Assembly: GCA_022749755.1 (NCBI GenBank) | Contig: CM040443.1 | Coordinates: 17,079,244-17,143,243, forward strand | DNA: 64,000 bases | Reading direction: 5' to 3' | From: Azadirachta indica | Lineage: Eukaryota; Streptophyta; Magnoliopsida; Sapindales; Meliaceae | In this document: positions 10,937-22,965 of the stretch, in pieces | Numbering within the stretch: position 1 is the stretch's first letter | How the letters are laid out: each line of letters begins with the position of its first letter | The notes under the pieces: generated by a model | Databases searched by the model: none | Told to the model about the DNA's origin: nothing | Seen by the model: the letters and a program-made list of their open reading frames with translations, nothing else | Position numbers and translations under genes: made by a program

Positions 10937-13448
10937 TATATATATATATATACACTCATATCTTTATATGTACTTTTACACTATTTTGTGGATAGTTGAA
11001 TTTAAAAATTTTCTACTGTTAAGATTGAATCTAATATATGCATTAATTATGATGTAATAATTATATGTTTTAGATTTAATTTTAACCGTTATAAGTGTCC
11101 ATCATCTCTCTCTATATATGTATAAAGGCAAATAATAATATCATAAATGGGCCGAGACGATGGTAAAGAGAATAATGCCGATTTATATATTAGATAGGAA
11201 ATTCATTTCTATAATTGTAATAAAGAATTTAAACAATTCATATATGATACGAGACAACTAAGTTTTTTATTGAAACATATCATTAAATTTATAGAATTTA
11301 ATAAGAAACCAAATGGGGTATCCCAGTAGTTGCTAAATCCAATGAATATTGGAAGAATTTATTTGGACCCCAGTTGTCTTACTTTTGTTTTCCATCTCTT
11401 ATTTGATTCTATTGGAGTTATGAATTAGACAACTAAAATATTGATTATGCGAAGATTGTATTAGAAAATTGTCTTTTTCAAGAACATTCCTTATTATTTT
11501 GCAAATTATTTGTTTCATTCCTTAAAATGGATTAAATAGATGTTATCTAAATTTTAGTTTTAGAAATTTGTTGTATTAGCTAAATTCTAGATTTTCTCAT
11601 AATGGAAAAAATAGATTACCGAGATTGATTTATATATCAAATAATTTTTTTTAATTTGTGTGTTACTTAAATTGGTAAAATTTTTTGGCAGAAATAATAA
11701 ATTTGGGAGGGATTTAAGTTATTTTCTTGAAAAATTTTAGAAAATAGATAAATTTTTAATTTGATCAAGGATTAGAGGTGTTTTTCTTTTAATATTACAA
11801 TTCTATTTACTGTTACAAATTTACTGATATTAGAATCAAAATTCTACTGAGAAGGATTAACGTGAGTTTCTTTACCATCAGGCCCGAGGTCTGATAGCAG
11901 GATTAGAGGTGTTAGAAAAATTGAATTGTTGAGTGTGAGAAGAGTCTGGTTTGATTTTTAAATAATATCAACTCTATCATATAAATAGTCAGTTGGCTTG
12001 TGTTCTAAGCCCCACAAAATAAATAAATTATTTCAATTATAATTAGAATGAAAACTATAAAGTACCTGAATTTTGGTAAATCGCCAATCTGATAAATGAA
12101 AATTTGTAGTACTTCTATTTCTTCTCTATGTATATCTTTTTCACTTTCTCCATCGTTTTCTTTTGCTTCTGTCGCCATAATTTTAATAGCGATATTCTTC
12201 CTTCTAAATTATAAAGTTTACACTGGTGAAATCGAACCATTTGTATGTAATTTATAGAGGTTTTGTAGTAACAATTTGTTAGAGCTGTAAATATTAAAAA
12301 TAAAAAAAGAAAGAACCAGGAAGGTATATCTAAGCAATTAATAATTGGTTATGTAATTTTGCTTAAACTTCGAATGGTTAGATTATATTTGACCTGACTT
12401 ATCTATTTTTGTTAACATGCGATGATTTTTTCTGCTTAAAGTGAAAACATTATCACTTTTGACTTTTAGTAATTAGCATACATTTTGAGATAATTTTTCA
12501 AAACTTAAATTTGCAAAAAGTATTAAGAAATATTATAATAACTACTCAAAATTTTATGTTGAATATCATTTGATCATATATTTTTTCTGGTGATCTCTAG
12601 TCAAAGAGGCCCTAAAGTTTTATTTTTAAAATTTTTTTAGTCTATTATTTAATTCATTAAATTGATTAATTCTAATAGTTTTAAAAATACGCCCTCTAAT
12701 CTTTTGGTTGATGATATCCACTTACATTAACGTTTACACAATTAATTACTATTATTTATCTTAAACTATTATATCCAATATTCTGGCCAAGTTATGTGAA
12801 TATACCATACTAACATTTTCTTTATCCAAATAAATATTTATAACCAACAGATTGGAGTAAATTTTAGGCCAAATTTTATGGGCTAACATTCCTCGTCAAA
12901 TGAGTTCATTTCTATGATCAGTTATCTAAAACTTGTATAAAATGATTCCATTATTCTTTTTCTATTCTTTCTCTATTCAAATATTTAATTAACTATGCCA
13001 AAATTTTGGTGGAGATGTATTGCAACCCTATTCAATTCTCCTGAGGGGTTTGCAAACTATACATAAAAAAACACTAGTTTTTGCTTTTATGAAAAGGAAA
13101 GTATATAGAAGTAATTTTTATTTTAAAGCAATATAATATGTTTATGTATTTTTAAATACTCGCATGTTAATTTTATATCCACTAAATAAGCTTAGTTATA
13201 ATCGCCTTATTATATATAGCACACAGTAAGGAATCTTAAGTAAATATTATACAACACAAGGTAAGTAGCTATTATTTTGAACTAAAAGAAGGTATAGTGA
13301 AACATTTTCAATATTAATTTATTTCGTATTTAGTCATAATTATCCAAACACAAAATGACGGTTTAATTATTCAACCAATTTATATCGTTGAATTATCTTT
13401 TTTTTATTATTATTTAATGAAGAATATTGGTTAGAATAAGTGAATTCA
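10937..13448. other. Intergenic, no gene recognised
   Basis: AT-rich sequence with no open frame that resembles a protein and no RNA gene that I recognise. A short (TA)n run lies at 10937-10951. 12607-12700 begins and ends with imperfect GAGGGCC-type inverted ends but is too weak to call a MITE. Confidence 0.5.
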
Positions 13449-13588
13449 ATCAATCGAGATTTGTTATTAGTTTTTCAATTGGGAAAATTCATTTTGATGC
13501 ATGCAGGCAAAATGACGTAGTCAAAGTTACCGTTGAAGTTTTATACACTACTACATGGTAATAGCGAGCAATCCGCGCTTGTTCTAAT
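13449..13588 (+). repeat. Direct repeat, copy 1 (~140 bp)
   Basis: Matches 13921-14057. Shared blocks include GATGCATGCA/AATGCATGCA, AACGTAGTCAAAGT-type sequence and AATAGCRAGCAATCCGCG. There is no coding content. Confidence 0.75.
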
Positions 13589-13920
13589 TAACATCCGGGT
13601 CCCTGAATTTGGCCAAAATATTAATTAATAAAATAATTTTATAAACATTTTAAGATAAATCATTCAAGCATGCTTTTTAACTTTTCATTTTTCTTATTAA
13701 TTAAAGAAGTATGAAATTCCAAATTAAATATTAAATTTGATTAATGAAGCTGTACAACCGTTGAGTGTGGATAGAATACCGTTGACGAAGATAAAATTAT
13801 TTTGGAACAATAGCAACAAGGGAGAGCCGGCACTATGAAAAAGCAAACTACGAGGCCAAATGATAAAAATTAAAATAAAAAAAGAATAAATGATTCTTCC
13901 CATACATCTTTCATGCATTT

Positions 13921-14057
13921 AATCAAACGAGAATTTTTTTATTTTTTAATTGGAAATTTTCATTTCAATGCATGCATAATAACGTAGTCAAAGTCAGCGT
14001 TGAAGAAAGTATTATCTAGTACTAGATGATAATAGCAAGCAATCCGCGTTTGCTCGC
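13921..14057 (+). repeat. Direct repeat, copy 2, next to the retrozyme
   Basis: Diverged copy of 13449-13588. The spacer between the two copies (13589-13920) is AT-rich with no recognisable gene. The retrozyme starts 14 bp after this copy. Confidence 0.75.
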
Positions 14058-14070
14058 CAGTACAGCGCGT

Positions 14071-14349
14071 TGTCACGGCATGAGAGATCGCATATTGGCT
14101 GGGTGTGCTAGGGTGTAACAGCTCAAGCACATTGATGTTTTATAGTGCAAAGTTGGCTTTGGTCCCAAGGGCTACTATGTAGAGGGGACTTAGACCACCC
14201 CTGCCTGAACTGGTTGGGGTCTGAAGCTGTCCTCCTGATGAGGCCGAGGTAGGCCGAAACTAGTTAAATATACGACACGCTAACAAGACTTACCCTCGAC
14301 ATGGGGGTCTATGAGGTGCCACACGTGCCACTCTGCTGGGCACGTGACA
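14071..14349 (+). repeat. Retrozyme 5' LTR
   Basis: 279 bp, TGTCACGG...CACGTGACA, with matching TGTCA/TGACA ends. It aligns along its full length with 14827-15106. Confidence 0.93.
14208..14265 (+). ncRNA. Type III hammerhead ribozyme, 5' LTR copy
   Basis: Helix III is AACTGGT (14208-14214) with ACTAGTT (14259-14265), including one G-U pair. Cleavage is predicted after U14215. Helix I is GGGGTC (14216-14221) with GTCCTC (14229-14234) and has a U-U mismatch, with loop TGAAGCT. The catalytic box CTGATGA is 14235-14241. Helix II is GGCC/GGCC (14242-14245, 14252-14255) with loop GAGGTA, and GAAA is 14256-14259. All core bases are present. The cleavage triplet GUU is usable but usually slower than GUC. 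Confidence 0.88.
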
Positions 14350-14351
14350 AA

Positions 14352-14363
14352 TGGTATCAGAGT
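14352..14363 (+). other. Retrozyme primer binding site (tRNA-Met type)
   Basis: TGGTATCAGAGT lies two bases after the 5' LTR. It differs in one base from the site of the Tekay-like element at 806. Confidence 0.9.
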
Positions 14364-14814
14364 AGAAACGAGAATTTTTGCAAAATCTCGCTACATTCTT
14401 GACTCCTGTGGGAATTCACCGAAATAGGCGAGGTTAATAGCCCGTAAGATTGGGCAAGGGAAAGCGAGATGTCTATTGTGTGACCCTTCACCATGCAGCC
14501 CCGAATGTGGGCGTGCTCGCACCACGTTGTGTACCATGGTATGGGATCTTCCTAAGGGAAGATGAGCATAGTGGTTTGAAAGGCAACCACATAGTGCCTC
14601 ATCTACGCCAAGTACTGCTACCACCTTGCGCCGAGGATGGCATGCCTGCACGACTGGATGTTACCGTGTTCTCTTTATGGGAGTCTTCCTAGCTCCTAAG
14701 GGAGATGGGCGTTATGAAGTGGAGCGGTATATAGGGTAGGACCTCGATGGTCTACCAATTGAGTTGGCGAAAAATTTGAAGATGGCCACGTGCACGAGGG
14801 CGTGTACGATTTTC

Positions 14815-14826
14815 GGTGGGGGAGAA
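14815..14826 (+). other. Retrozyme polypurine tract
   Basis: GGTGGGGGAGAA directly precedes the TGTCACGG start of the 3' LTR, where plus-strand DNA synthesis would be primed. Confidence 0.85.
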
Positions 14827-15106
14827 TGTCACGGCACAAGAGATCGCATATTGGCTGGGTGTGCTAGAGTGTGACAGCTCAAACACATTGATGTTTCATG
14901 GTGCAAAGTTGGCTTTAGTTCCAAGGACTACTATGTAGAGGGGACTTAGACTACCCCTGCTCGAACTGGTCGGGGATTGAAGCCATCCTCCTGATGAGGC
15001 CGAGGCAGGCCGAAACCAGTTAAATATGCGACGCGCTAATAAGACTTACCCTCGACTTGGGGGTCTATGAGGGTGTCGCACGTGCCGCTCCATTGGGCAC
15101 ATGACA
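14827..15106 (+). repeat. Retrozyme 3' LTR
   Basis: 280 bp copy of the 5' LTR, with one single-base indel and scattered transitions. It starts TGTCACGG and ends CACATGACA. Confidence 0.93.
14964..15021 (+). ncRNA. Type III hammerhead ribozyme, 3' LTR copy
   Basis: Helix III is AACTGGT (14964-14970) with ACCAGTT (15015-15021), seven Watson-Crick pairs. Cleavage is predicted after C14971 (GUC triplet, the preferred site). Helix I is GGGGAT (14972-14977) with ATCCTC (14985-14990), loop TGAAGCC. CTGATGA is 14991-14997. Helix II is GGCC/GGCC with loop GAGGCA, and GAAA is 15012-15015. Every conserved core position is present. Cleavage at both ribozymes would release 14216-14971, a 756-nt RNA able to circularise. 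Confidence 0.93.
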
Positions 15107-15569
15107 GCATGCCAACCTCGTCTAAATGATAATTATGTAATACAATTAATAATTAGATCAAATTTGAGTTTAAAGATCTTAACGCGTAAACTCGTTTATG
15201 ATATGATTAACTATTTAAATAATAATTAATTTGTTCTCACCTATTTATAATTTAATATATTTATTTTATAGATTTTTAGTATATATATTAAACTATACAA
15301 AAAAGAGTAGTACAATTATTAAATTAGTAACTCGTTTAATAAATGAGTAGGGTTTTAATTCTTAATACGATTATTAGATGAGTCAGTTTAGGTTAATTTA
15401 AAATATATTATATCTTTAGTTAACACAACAAGAATATAATAACCTTAAGTGGAAAACATTTTATATTACAACTAATTTTTATTATGAATGGTGTAAAAAA
15501 ACATCTAAGTACGAACAACAATTGGGAAGATAAAAGTTTGTTTAAGACAAACAGTCTAATAAAGTTAAA
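15107..15569. other. Intergenic, no gene recognised
   Basis: AT-rich, non-coding. Nothing recognisable until the 3' interior of LTR family Z begins near 15570. Confidence 0.5.
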
Positions 15570-17157
15570 TATTTTGTTGCATTTTTATTAGTCATGTATT
15601 CATTAAGTAAGAAAGTTAATCAAATTCTTGAGTCTTTAATTTTTCTTTCGTTCAAGGATGAGCAAACAATAAGTTTGGGGGTATTTGATATACTAATTTT
15701 TGCTACATTATTGTGCTTAAATTATGTATTATTAAGTAGTGTATTTAGCGTTGTTTAGTCCATTTTGAAAAGGTTTTTTTTAAGCATTTTAATTTTTTTT
15801 TGTAGGTGTTGACGTGTTTTAACATGAAAAGCATGAAGACGGAGCATAAAACCATGTTCACTAGCCATCCTTGAAAATCACAAAGTTTTGTTATTGGGGA
15901 CCAAAATGCAAGCAATTAAGGACTGAAATGCAGAAATATTAAAATAGAGACCACAATTCAAAATAATTAAAGGTCTAATTGAAATTTGCTTACAGGAAAA
16001 ATCAATGGCGCGCCTGCGCTAGGCATTGTGCCTCTTGGCAGCAACCATGACGTGGCCTTGCCTCTAGACTATGTGGCCGCGTCGTCCATTCTATTGATCT
16101 CACCTTCTTGTGCCACTGCAGCATCCCAGCTCTATCTGGACTCGAAAATGACAATTTTTGGAAAAAAGTTTGGCTGTAAAATCCTATTTATGACGGTAGA
16201 TTTAGATATATACTAAGTTTTCATGTTTTGTCAAGGAAAGCTACCTTAGCCATTTTTAGAAAAGGAGTTTTAGAGAGAGAAGAGGAGAATTTTGCTAGAG
16301 ACAGAAAAAAAAAAATCAACAAGAAGAAAGGAGTTTCATCAAGAGATCAGGAGATTCTCATCAACTTTTGTGGATTCAAGCTCTTTTTATCTAATTTTGC
16401 TCTTCGTCTTTTTTAATTTCATCTTGAATTGAATAATTTATATTGACTAAAATTATGTAGTTGATTGTTAAATTTTTTATGATTAATTTTGAACTTTATT
16501 TTATGTGTGACATATATTGGAAGCATCTATTTTTTTATATTATATTATTTATTATTTAATATATAGTATTGAGTATTTATCATAATGTTTAATACTTTTA
16601 AATATCTGATCAATATTTAAATGAACTGTGAATTGATATAAATTGAGAGTTAATTATCAGCTCTCGATAGTATGATAAATGCGTAAATTGTATGTTAAAG
16701 AAAGATATACTAATATGACTTATGCAGTTTAAATTAAAATTTTCACTAATCATAATGCATTATCACTTAATCAAATTTACATAGATATATAGTAAATATT
16801 TAGATATAGAGTAGTTTTGATTGATTTCGAGAGAGACTGTCGAATAGGATAGAATGATTAACTAGTAATACTAGTATTAAATCATAATAATGTCAATTAG
16901 AGAATTGGATGCAACTAATTAAAATAAAATCATTGTCTGTAAATTTTTCCATTAATTGAATCTTTACATTAATTTGTTAAGTTGTTAATTTTGTTAATTT
17001 TACTTTTTCACTCAAATTATTTCAATTTCTTTAGATAAATTCATAAATTAATAATTTTCGGTACTTATTAGATTAACATTTCTCTTGAGAATGATACTTC
17101 ACTTATCATTGCATTATTTGCTTGTGATAATGTGCACTTGCATTAGTAAATCACACA
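15570..17157 (+). mobile_element. Truncated gypsy element of family Z: 3' interior plus 3' LTR
   Basis: 15570-15681 matches the interior of the minus-strand Z element near 61760-61850. It contains the GCAAACAATAAGTTTGGGGG polypurine tract typical of Tat/Athila-type gypsy elements. The LTR runs from about 15682 (TATTTGATA, ancestral TG lost) to about 17157 (GTGCACTTGCATTAG...CACACA). It shares with the other Z LTRs a conserved ATGGCGCGCCTGCGC motif (16004) and the GGACCAAAATGCAAG-type region. There is no coding interior. Two open frames inside (15986-16216, 16228-16416) are not conserved proteins. Confidence 0.7.
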
Positions 17158-17208
17158 ATAAATAATATTTTGAATCAAGTTACAAAGGTTATTTAATACA
17201 TTTCTAAT

Positions 17209-18765
17209 TGATAAGTGAGTAATTTACTCACTTATCTTTTACTTTTAAATTTAAATACATACGTAAACCCTTAAGCGGTAGTGTTGTTTTGATGAAACTC
17301 TTATTTTTTATGCAGAAATGAAGAAAATTGCTATTAAAATGACAAGCAGCACAAAAACAGGATAGGAAGGACAAGTCATCAAAAATTAGGATCAAAATGC
17401 AAAGAAATGAAAGACTTAAATGCAAGAGACAAAATTTTGAGGAATTTAAATATAATATTTAAAGAATTACGGATTTAATTGAAAACAAATCTAAGAACTC
17501 AATTGATATTATTCATGATTGGGTGCATGGCGCACCTTCGCCCATTTCCAACGCGGCCAAAGGCAGAATGTGGGGCACAGCTGAGCCAAACTTGGTGCAC
17601 TTGCTCCATCAGTTTTCCTCAGATAGAAGTAAGAGCGCGATGGCACTGCAACTAACCATCTCAGTCAAATGTTCAGCCTTTGGATCAACTTTTTATGACC
17701 AAATTTGGCTAATCCTAAGTTTTCTTAATTTTGGAACATCAGTCACCATATAAAAAAGGTCATTCAAAAATAGAACGGAAGTTTTTTAGAGAAGGGGAGA
17801 GAGAAAGAAGAACAAAAAAGTTTATAGAGAGAGAAAGGGAAGAATCAAGCTTGAAGGCCTTTGAAAAAAGACTTGAAGATTGATTTAGCTCTTCATTATT
17901 AAATTTGTCTTCTCAAACTGTTTTACTTATATTTTGGAATTTATTTTATTTTATTGTTGAATTGTTTTAAGGATAATAAATTTCATTATGGATTTGTATC
18001 TGATTTTTGACATGTTAGGCTAATTTTCATGTTCTACGATTTTGATGTAACCTAATGCTATCATGTTTTGCTAATGAAGGAATTTGTTATTGTTGTTAAT
18101 TTTTAATCACTTGAGTTTTTCTTAATACTAATGATTTATTGTATAATGAATTATGAAATTACACATGAATAAATTGGTATTAGAAATAGTCTAAATTATT
18201 TATAAGATTCGAATAACTTAGTCCAGTATATTGAGAGTTTGGAAAAATATTAATAACTAGATAATCACATTAGTGCTTAAGACTTAATGAACCAAGAGGT
18301 GAACTAATTTTTAAAAATTAATAAGAGGTTGGATTTAAGGATGTTAAGCTAACTAAATTAGATAGAGATACCGATTGGTTTAACTAAATGTAAACTTAGT
18401 TCAACACTTGGAAGAGAGAATAAGGTTACTTAGCAAATTATGAAAATAGGAGAGACATGGTCAAGGTTAGGTAAAATTGAAATCGTAGGACTATTTTTCA
18501 TATCAATCTCTACACATTCTTTTTCTAATCAGCTTAATTTATTAATTTTTAATTTTGTTCAATGATTAAGTTGTCCTTTGTGTGATTTTTAATTATATTT
18601 GTTTTCTTATACAATTTTTAAGTGCTAATATAAAATTAATCTACCATAATCATAGTACTTAATTTAAAAATTCAAAAATATAATTATCGTGGGTACAGCA
18701 ACCCTTTCTTTTCACTTACTACTTATACAATCCTGTATACTTGCGAGATACGTAGGAATGTATCA
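17209..18765 (+). repeat. Solo LTR of family Z (TSD CTAAT)
   Basis: 1557 bp. Starts TGATAAGTGAGTAATTTACT, ends near TACTTGCGAGATACGTAGG...GTATCA. It is flanked on both sides by CTAAT (17204-17208 and 18766-18770), the 5-bp target duplication expected of an LTR element. The start matches the reverse complement at 45020 (TGATAACTGAGTA). The family motif appears as GCATGGCGCACC at 17526. There is no interior, so the element was probably removed by LTR-LTR recombination. Confidence 0.82.
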
Positions 18766-18859
18766 CTAATCCTTTGTATTAATTCTTTGTATTTAGCAAT
18801 AAATAGATACAACATACAACTACATTTGGGGTATTCGAGTAAGCTATTGTAATATATAT

Positions 18860-19020
18860 TGTTAGGTATAAGATATTATTATATATTATTAAAGAGGATT
18901 AGTATTAAGAAATGCACTAACTATTGTTTTGTAATACTCAGAAACTGACTCCTCATCCAACAAACCTTCCATTTCAAAGAATAGAGCAGAACTTTGTAAG
19001 AGTGGGCTTTCGCACTAACA
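18860..19020 (+). repeat. Possible short solo LTR or terminal-repeat remnant
   Basis: Begins TGTTAGGTATAA and ends CGCACTAACA, giving a TGTTAG/CTAACA inverted end pair of copia type, ~160 bp apart. The flanks TATAT and GTTAT do not match, so no target duplication supports it. Confidence 0.25.
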
Positions 19021-20746
19021 GTTATTTTTATTTTTTTCATATTTTTGCAGTAAAAATCAAACAGAATTACTCCACTTTTTACTCCGCGTTGTTATAGTAA
19101 CGAAAGTCTTCATTTGTAATCAAAAAAAAAAAAATTTAAAATTTGAAAGTTAGCAAACAATAATAAGAAAACAGAAAAGAAGAAAAGAAGAAAAGAAGAG
19201 GCTTTCAAATTTTGGGAACGAATTGAAGATTAAAACCATATTGGAGGGGCTCGTAGAGTAAGTATTCATGTTTGAAGTAATAGTGGTAGCAACCAACAAT
19301 TCCACCTACTTATAATTGTTATAATATTGACGCGTCTACGAAAAAACACTTAACAATATGTTTTTGATTTATTTTATTTTATATTTGAAGGGCTTTGATA
19401 GAAAACAATTATAAGCTATTAAAAATGACTGGAACTTTAACAAATTACCATCTACTAAGTATTTTTTCTTAGTCAGACTTTTTAAATAGACAATTAAGCT
19501 TATGCTGCAACAAAACTCATAATTGGTGATTTTATTTTTTGAAAATATGAATTACATTTGTATGATTCTTGGACAAAATGAATTTTGATTGAATGATTTT
19601 TTCAATTAGAAAATTTTTTATTAACAATGATTTTACGTGATAAAAAATTGATACTGTTTTATTACTATTTATGTGGACAAATAATAAAAAAGTTTATTAA
19701 GAAGCCTGTGATATAAATCTGTCATAAATTGCTAACAAAAACAATTCAATGTTATTTTGGTATACAGTATCCATAGAGCTGAAAAAAAAAAGTTATTGTA
19801 TCACAAATTTATTATACACCTAATACGACGTTGTTTACCTGATGCTTATTAGAGGATGAGTTTTTCAAGATCATAAGATGAATCTTGTTGAAATTTTATC
19901 TTAATTAAAATTTTTTTCACTGATAATAATTAAAAAAATTGAATATTAATTAAAAATTTCTAGTTTTGGAATAAAATTATATAATATATTTTTATTACTA
20001 AAAAAAATAGTTTTCACTTATAATAATTTAGTGTTGATGATTTGTAGGGATGAGAATGATAGGAATATATATATATATATATATATGGTATGAATATTTT
20101 AATATCCATATCTGTATTATAAAAGAAATTTTATTACCATATGGTTAATGGATATTAAACATTGTTATGATATCTTCATAAATGAGTATATATTAATATA
20201 GTATTAATATGTTATTAACATTATCTCATTAGGATATGTTGTCACAAAGTTAGTATGAAATTATTGATTGTATGGTTTATATATATAAAAGAGTATAAGA
20301 GGTTGTTGTCACATGGGCATCATTTGGTGTCAATGTCTTTTCTAATTAAAAATTTATATTATTGTTACATAATTTGGACTAGTTTTAAACTAGTCTTGTT
20401 CATATAATAACATGTTCAAATAAAAAAAGCCACTCCAAGCATACCCACCAATATCATTTCTTTCAATCTTTCCATCAATTTTGGCAACATGCAAATCAAA
20501 ACCTTACATAATACATAAACTAATCATTCAAATTTAAGAATAAATTTAATTTAAAAGAAGTTTTATAAATAATCAAAAACTTACATAGGTAACTTGTACG
20601 TCTAAACTAATCTACCCATTTCTTTTATTATAATCTATAGAATAAAAAAGATACGAAAATTTGTGAGCTGATAAAATAGAAATAAATCACATATATACTA
20701 TATTATTTAGCAAAATAAGTAAAGTAATATTAAACTAAATAAAATA
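19021..20746. other. Intergenic; (TA)n microsatellite at 20064-20086
   Basis: AT-rich, non-coding. The only distinct feature is an (AT)n run of about 22 bp. No conserved open frame or RNA was recognised. Confidence 0.5.
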
Positions 20747-21004
20747 GGGAGAATGTCCATTACTCCCCTATTTTTTGAGCTAATGCCTTATTACCCTCCT
20801 ATATTTTCTTTAATATCTCATCACTCACTTGAATTTTGATTTTAGTCTTCATTATCTCAATATTTTTGATTTTATTATTTTATAAACTAATTGAATTAAA
20901 GGGTAAAATTTAAAAAAAATTAAAGAGGTGATGAGATATTAGAAAAAATATAGAGGGATAATAGGATATTAACTGAAAAAGTAAAAGGTAATGGGCATTA
21001 TCCC
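20747..21004. mobile_element. Foldback MITE (258 bp, TSD AAATA)
   Basis: The two halves are inverted copies. The left reads GGGAGAATGTCCATTACTCC and later TTTAATATCTCATCAC; the reverse complement of the right reads GGGATAATGCCCATTACCTT and TCTAATATCTCATCACC. AAATA flanks both sides (20742-20746, 21005-21009). It has no coding capacity. I cannot assign the superfamily with confidence. Confidence 0.75.
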
Positions 21005-22965
21005 AAATAAATAAGTATACAATTTGTAAATCGAATTGAAAACCAAAAAACTATAACTATATAAACTTCGTAAAGACATTAGAAGAATTCATCATAAATA
21101 AAAAATTTAAGAAATTCATGACAATATATATTTATTACAAATGCTCAACAAGAGAATTTTTAAATTTAATGCTTACTAATGCATGCAACAAGAGAACTTT
21201 TAAACTAAACAATTATTATTCCAGAAACAACAAAAATCATTAACTTCCATATCCGCATAATCAAAAACACAGTTTGTAATAAATTAATAATAATATAAAA
21301 TCAAATACTACAAGATTGTATATCTGATATGTAAATTAAAATACTACTATACGTATAAAATATATATATATATACTTATAGTTTTTACTAATAATATATT
21401 AATTGAGCATTAATATTTAGAATACATTAAAAAATTATATATAGCATCCAAAAGGTACCACAAGTATAAAATGATTATGTCCATAAATTTAATAAATTGA
21501 GAACTAGTTAGCTTTGAAACCTGAGAACCAATTCTGCTTCTAATAACTTCAAGAAAAATGGTGCAAACATACTACTCATCATTGAGGAACATGAATTGTA
21601 TAGCGGCAGGCATACTCATTTAAGAAATAACAGCTCTTGTCTAGCTCTAAATTTTCATTTCACATGCAATTCCTAGTCAATATAACCTGTACAAGAAAAT
21701 AACAAAAATTTTAAATTAAAAATAAAATACGACAGAAATAAAGCATATCTGAAGCATTTTGCATTTCACCGGATAAATTTCTAGATTTTCTTTGTTATGT
21801 TGCTATGGGTGTTTTCCTAATCTTAATTAAAAAGCTTTCAAATTTTATTCAGAACTAAACTAATTAAAATTAAAATATTTAAGTTTTTATAATAATTTAT
21901 CAAATAAAATGAATGTATATGCAATATATCCTAAAACTTTTGAATTTGTTGTTGGGGACTAAATTATCATGATATAAAACTAATATCAAAATGTGTTAAT
22001 AGTTAACAATTTAGGGATATAATTGTTATTATACCAAGAAAAAATATAGCGTTTACATTTGGTATCACCTAGCTCTTTACGTATAGTTTATTTTGTGATA
22101 CTATGTTCACCTGTTCAACCTTGTCGCTTTGTTATTGCCAGTTTTCAGTTTCTGTTCACTTTAATATTCAGCTCTCTTCGCTGTAATTAATAGATAATAT
22201 TTAAAGAAATTAAGCCTTCACATTTTTATCATATTATTTTGTGTTCACATAACAGTATTTACAGAAAAAAAAATCTTATATACCAAGTTGGTGGCTATTA
22301 ATTTACCAATTGCAACATTTTAGTCTCTAGTAGTAATGCATGGCAAAAAGTTGAGTTAGTAGAAAAGCAAATTACACTTAAATAGTAGATCGGGAAGACA
22401 ACGGGTTAGGTATGGGATAGGGATATCCATCCCCATCTCCATTCTTATTTTGACCTAATATCTCCATATCGGACTATAGGTATGAGTTTGAGTGTGGTGT
22501 GTGATGGTAACAGATTAGAAACGATATAGATACCTTAATATTCATATTCACATTTTGAAAAAAAATTTATTATTATATTCATACTATATCAACAATAGAT
22601 ATTAAATATATATATGTATCGTTATAAATGGATATGGATAGATATATATATGTATTAATATCCATAACTTAATAAATATCTTATAGATACATGCATATTC
22701 TAATAAAAAATAAATTAAAAAAAATTAAATTAATAATTTGTCAAATAAAATGGATATATATAATTTACCTTAAAAAGGTGAATTTATTGTGGTGAGACTG
22801 AGTTGTCATAATTTATAAATTACTGGCTAACGTTTTCAAATCTTTTGAAGTCTAGGGATATGCCTGTTATTATACGGAAAAGTATGGCAATCACGTTTCA
22901 TGATCGCCAGATTGCAAACCAAGGCGACGAATTGGCCCTATTCGCCTTTTGACTACGTATTAGGG
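21005..22965. other. Intergenic, no gene recognised
   Basis: AT-rich. 22425-22700 contains repeated ATCCAT/GGATATGGATA-type words and resembles decayed transposon ends, but no boundaries can be set. (TA)n runs occur near 21361-21375 and 22605. Confidence 0.45.

Larger units (their letters stand above)
14071..15106 (+). mobile_element. Retrozyme: non-autonomous LTR element with hammerhead ribozymes
   Basis: 1036 bp made of a 279 bp LTR, a tRNA-Met primer site, a ~460 bp non-coding interior, a polypurine tract and a 280 bp LTR. Each LTR holds a complete type III hammerhead ribozyme. This combination defines plant retrozymes, which are transcribed, self-cleave and circularise into RNA between the two ribozymes, and depend on proteins of other (probably gypsy) elements. 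The LTRs differ at about 31 of 280 positions by eye, mostly transitions, so the insertion is old. The segment is GC-richer than its surroundings. No clean target duplication is visible (flanks GCGCG/GCATG; two CpG-type changes would be needed). Short open frames inside look incidental. Confidence 0.92.

Noticed and set aside
12607..12700. Possible ~94 bp MITE with GAGGGCC-like ends
   Set aside because: The inverted ends pair poorly and no target duplication could be found.
14391..14692. Open frames of 80-86 codons on both strands inside the retrozyme
   Set aside because: They lie in the GC-richer non-coding interior, have no recognisable domain, and retrozymes are non-coding.
14071..15106. 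Cassandra-type TRIM (LTR carrying 5S rRNA)
   Set aside because: Size and structure are similar, but the LTRs lack the 5S rRNA internal promoter boxes and contain hammerhead motifs instead.
15986..16416. Two open frames inside the Z LTR
   Set aside because: They cover the LTR motif region and are not preserved as frames in the other four Z LTR copies.
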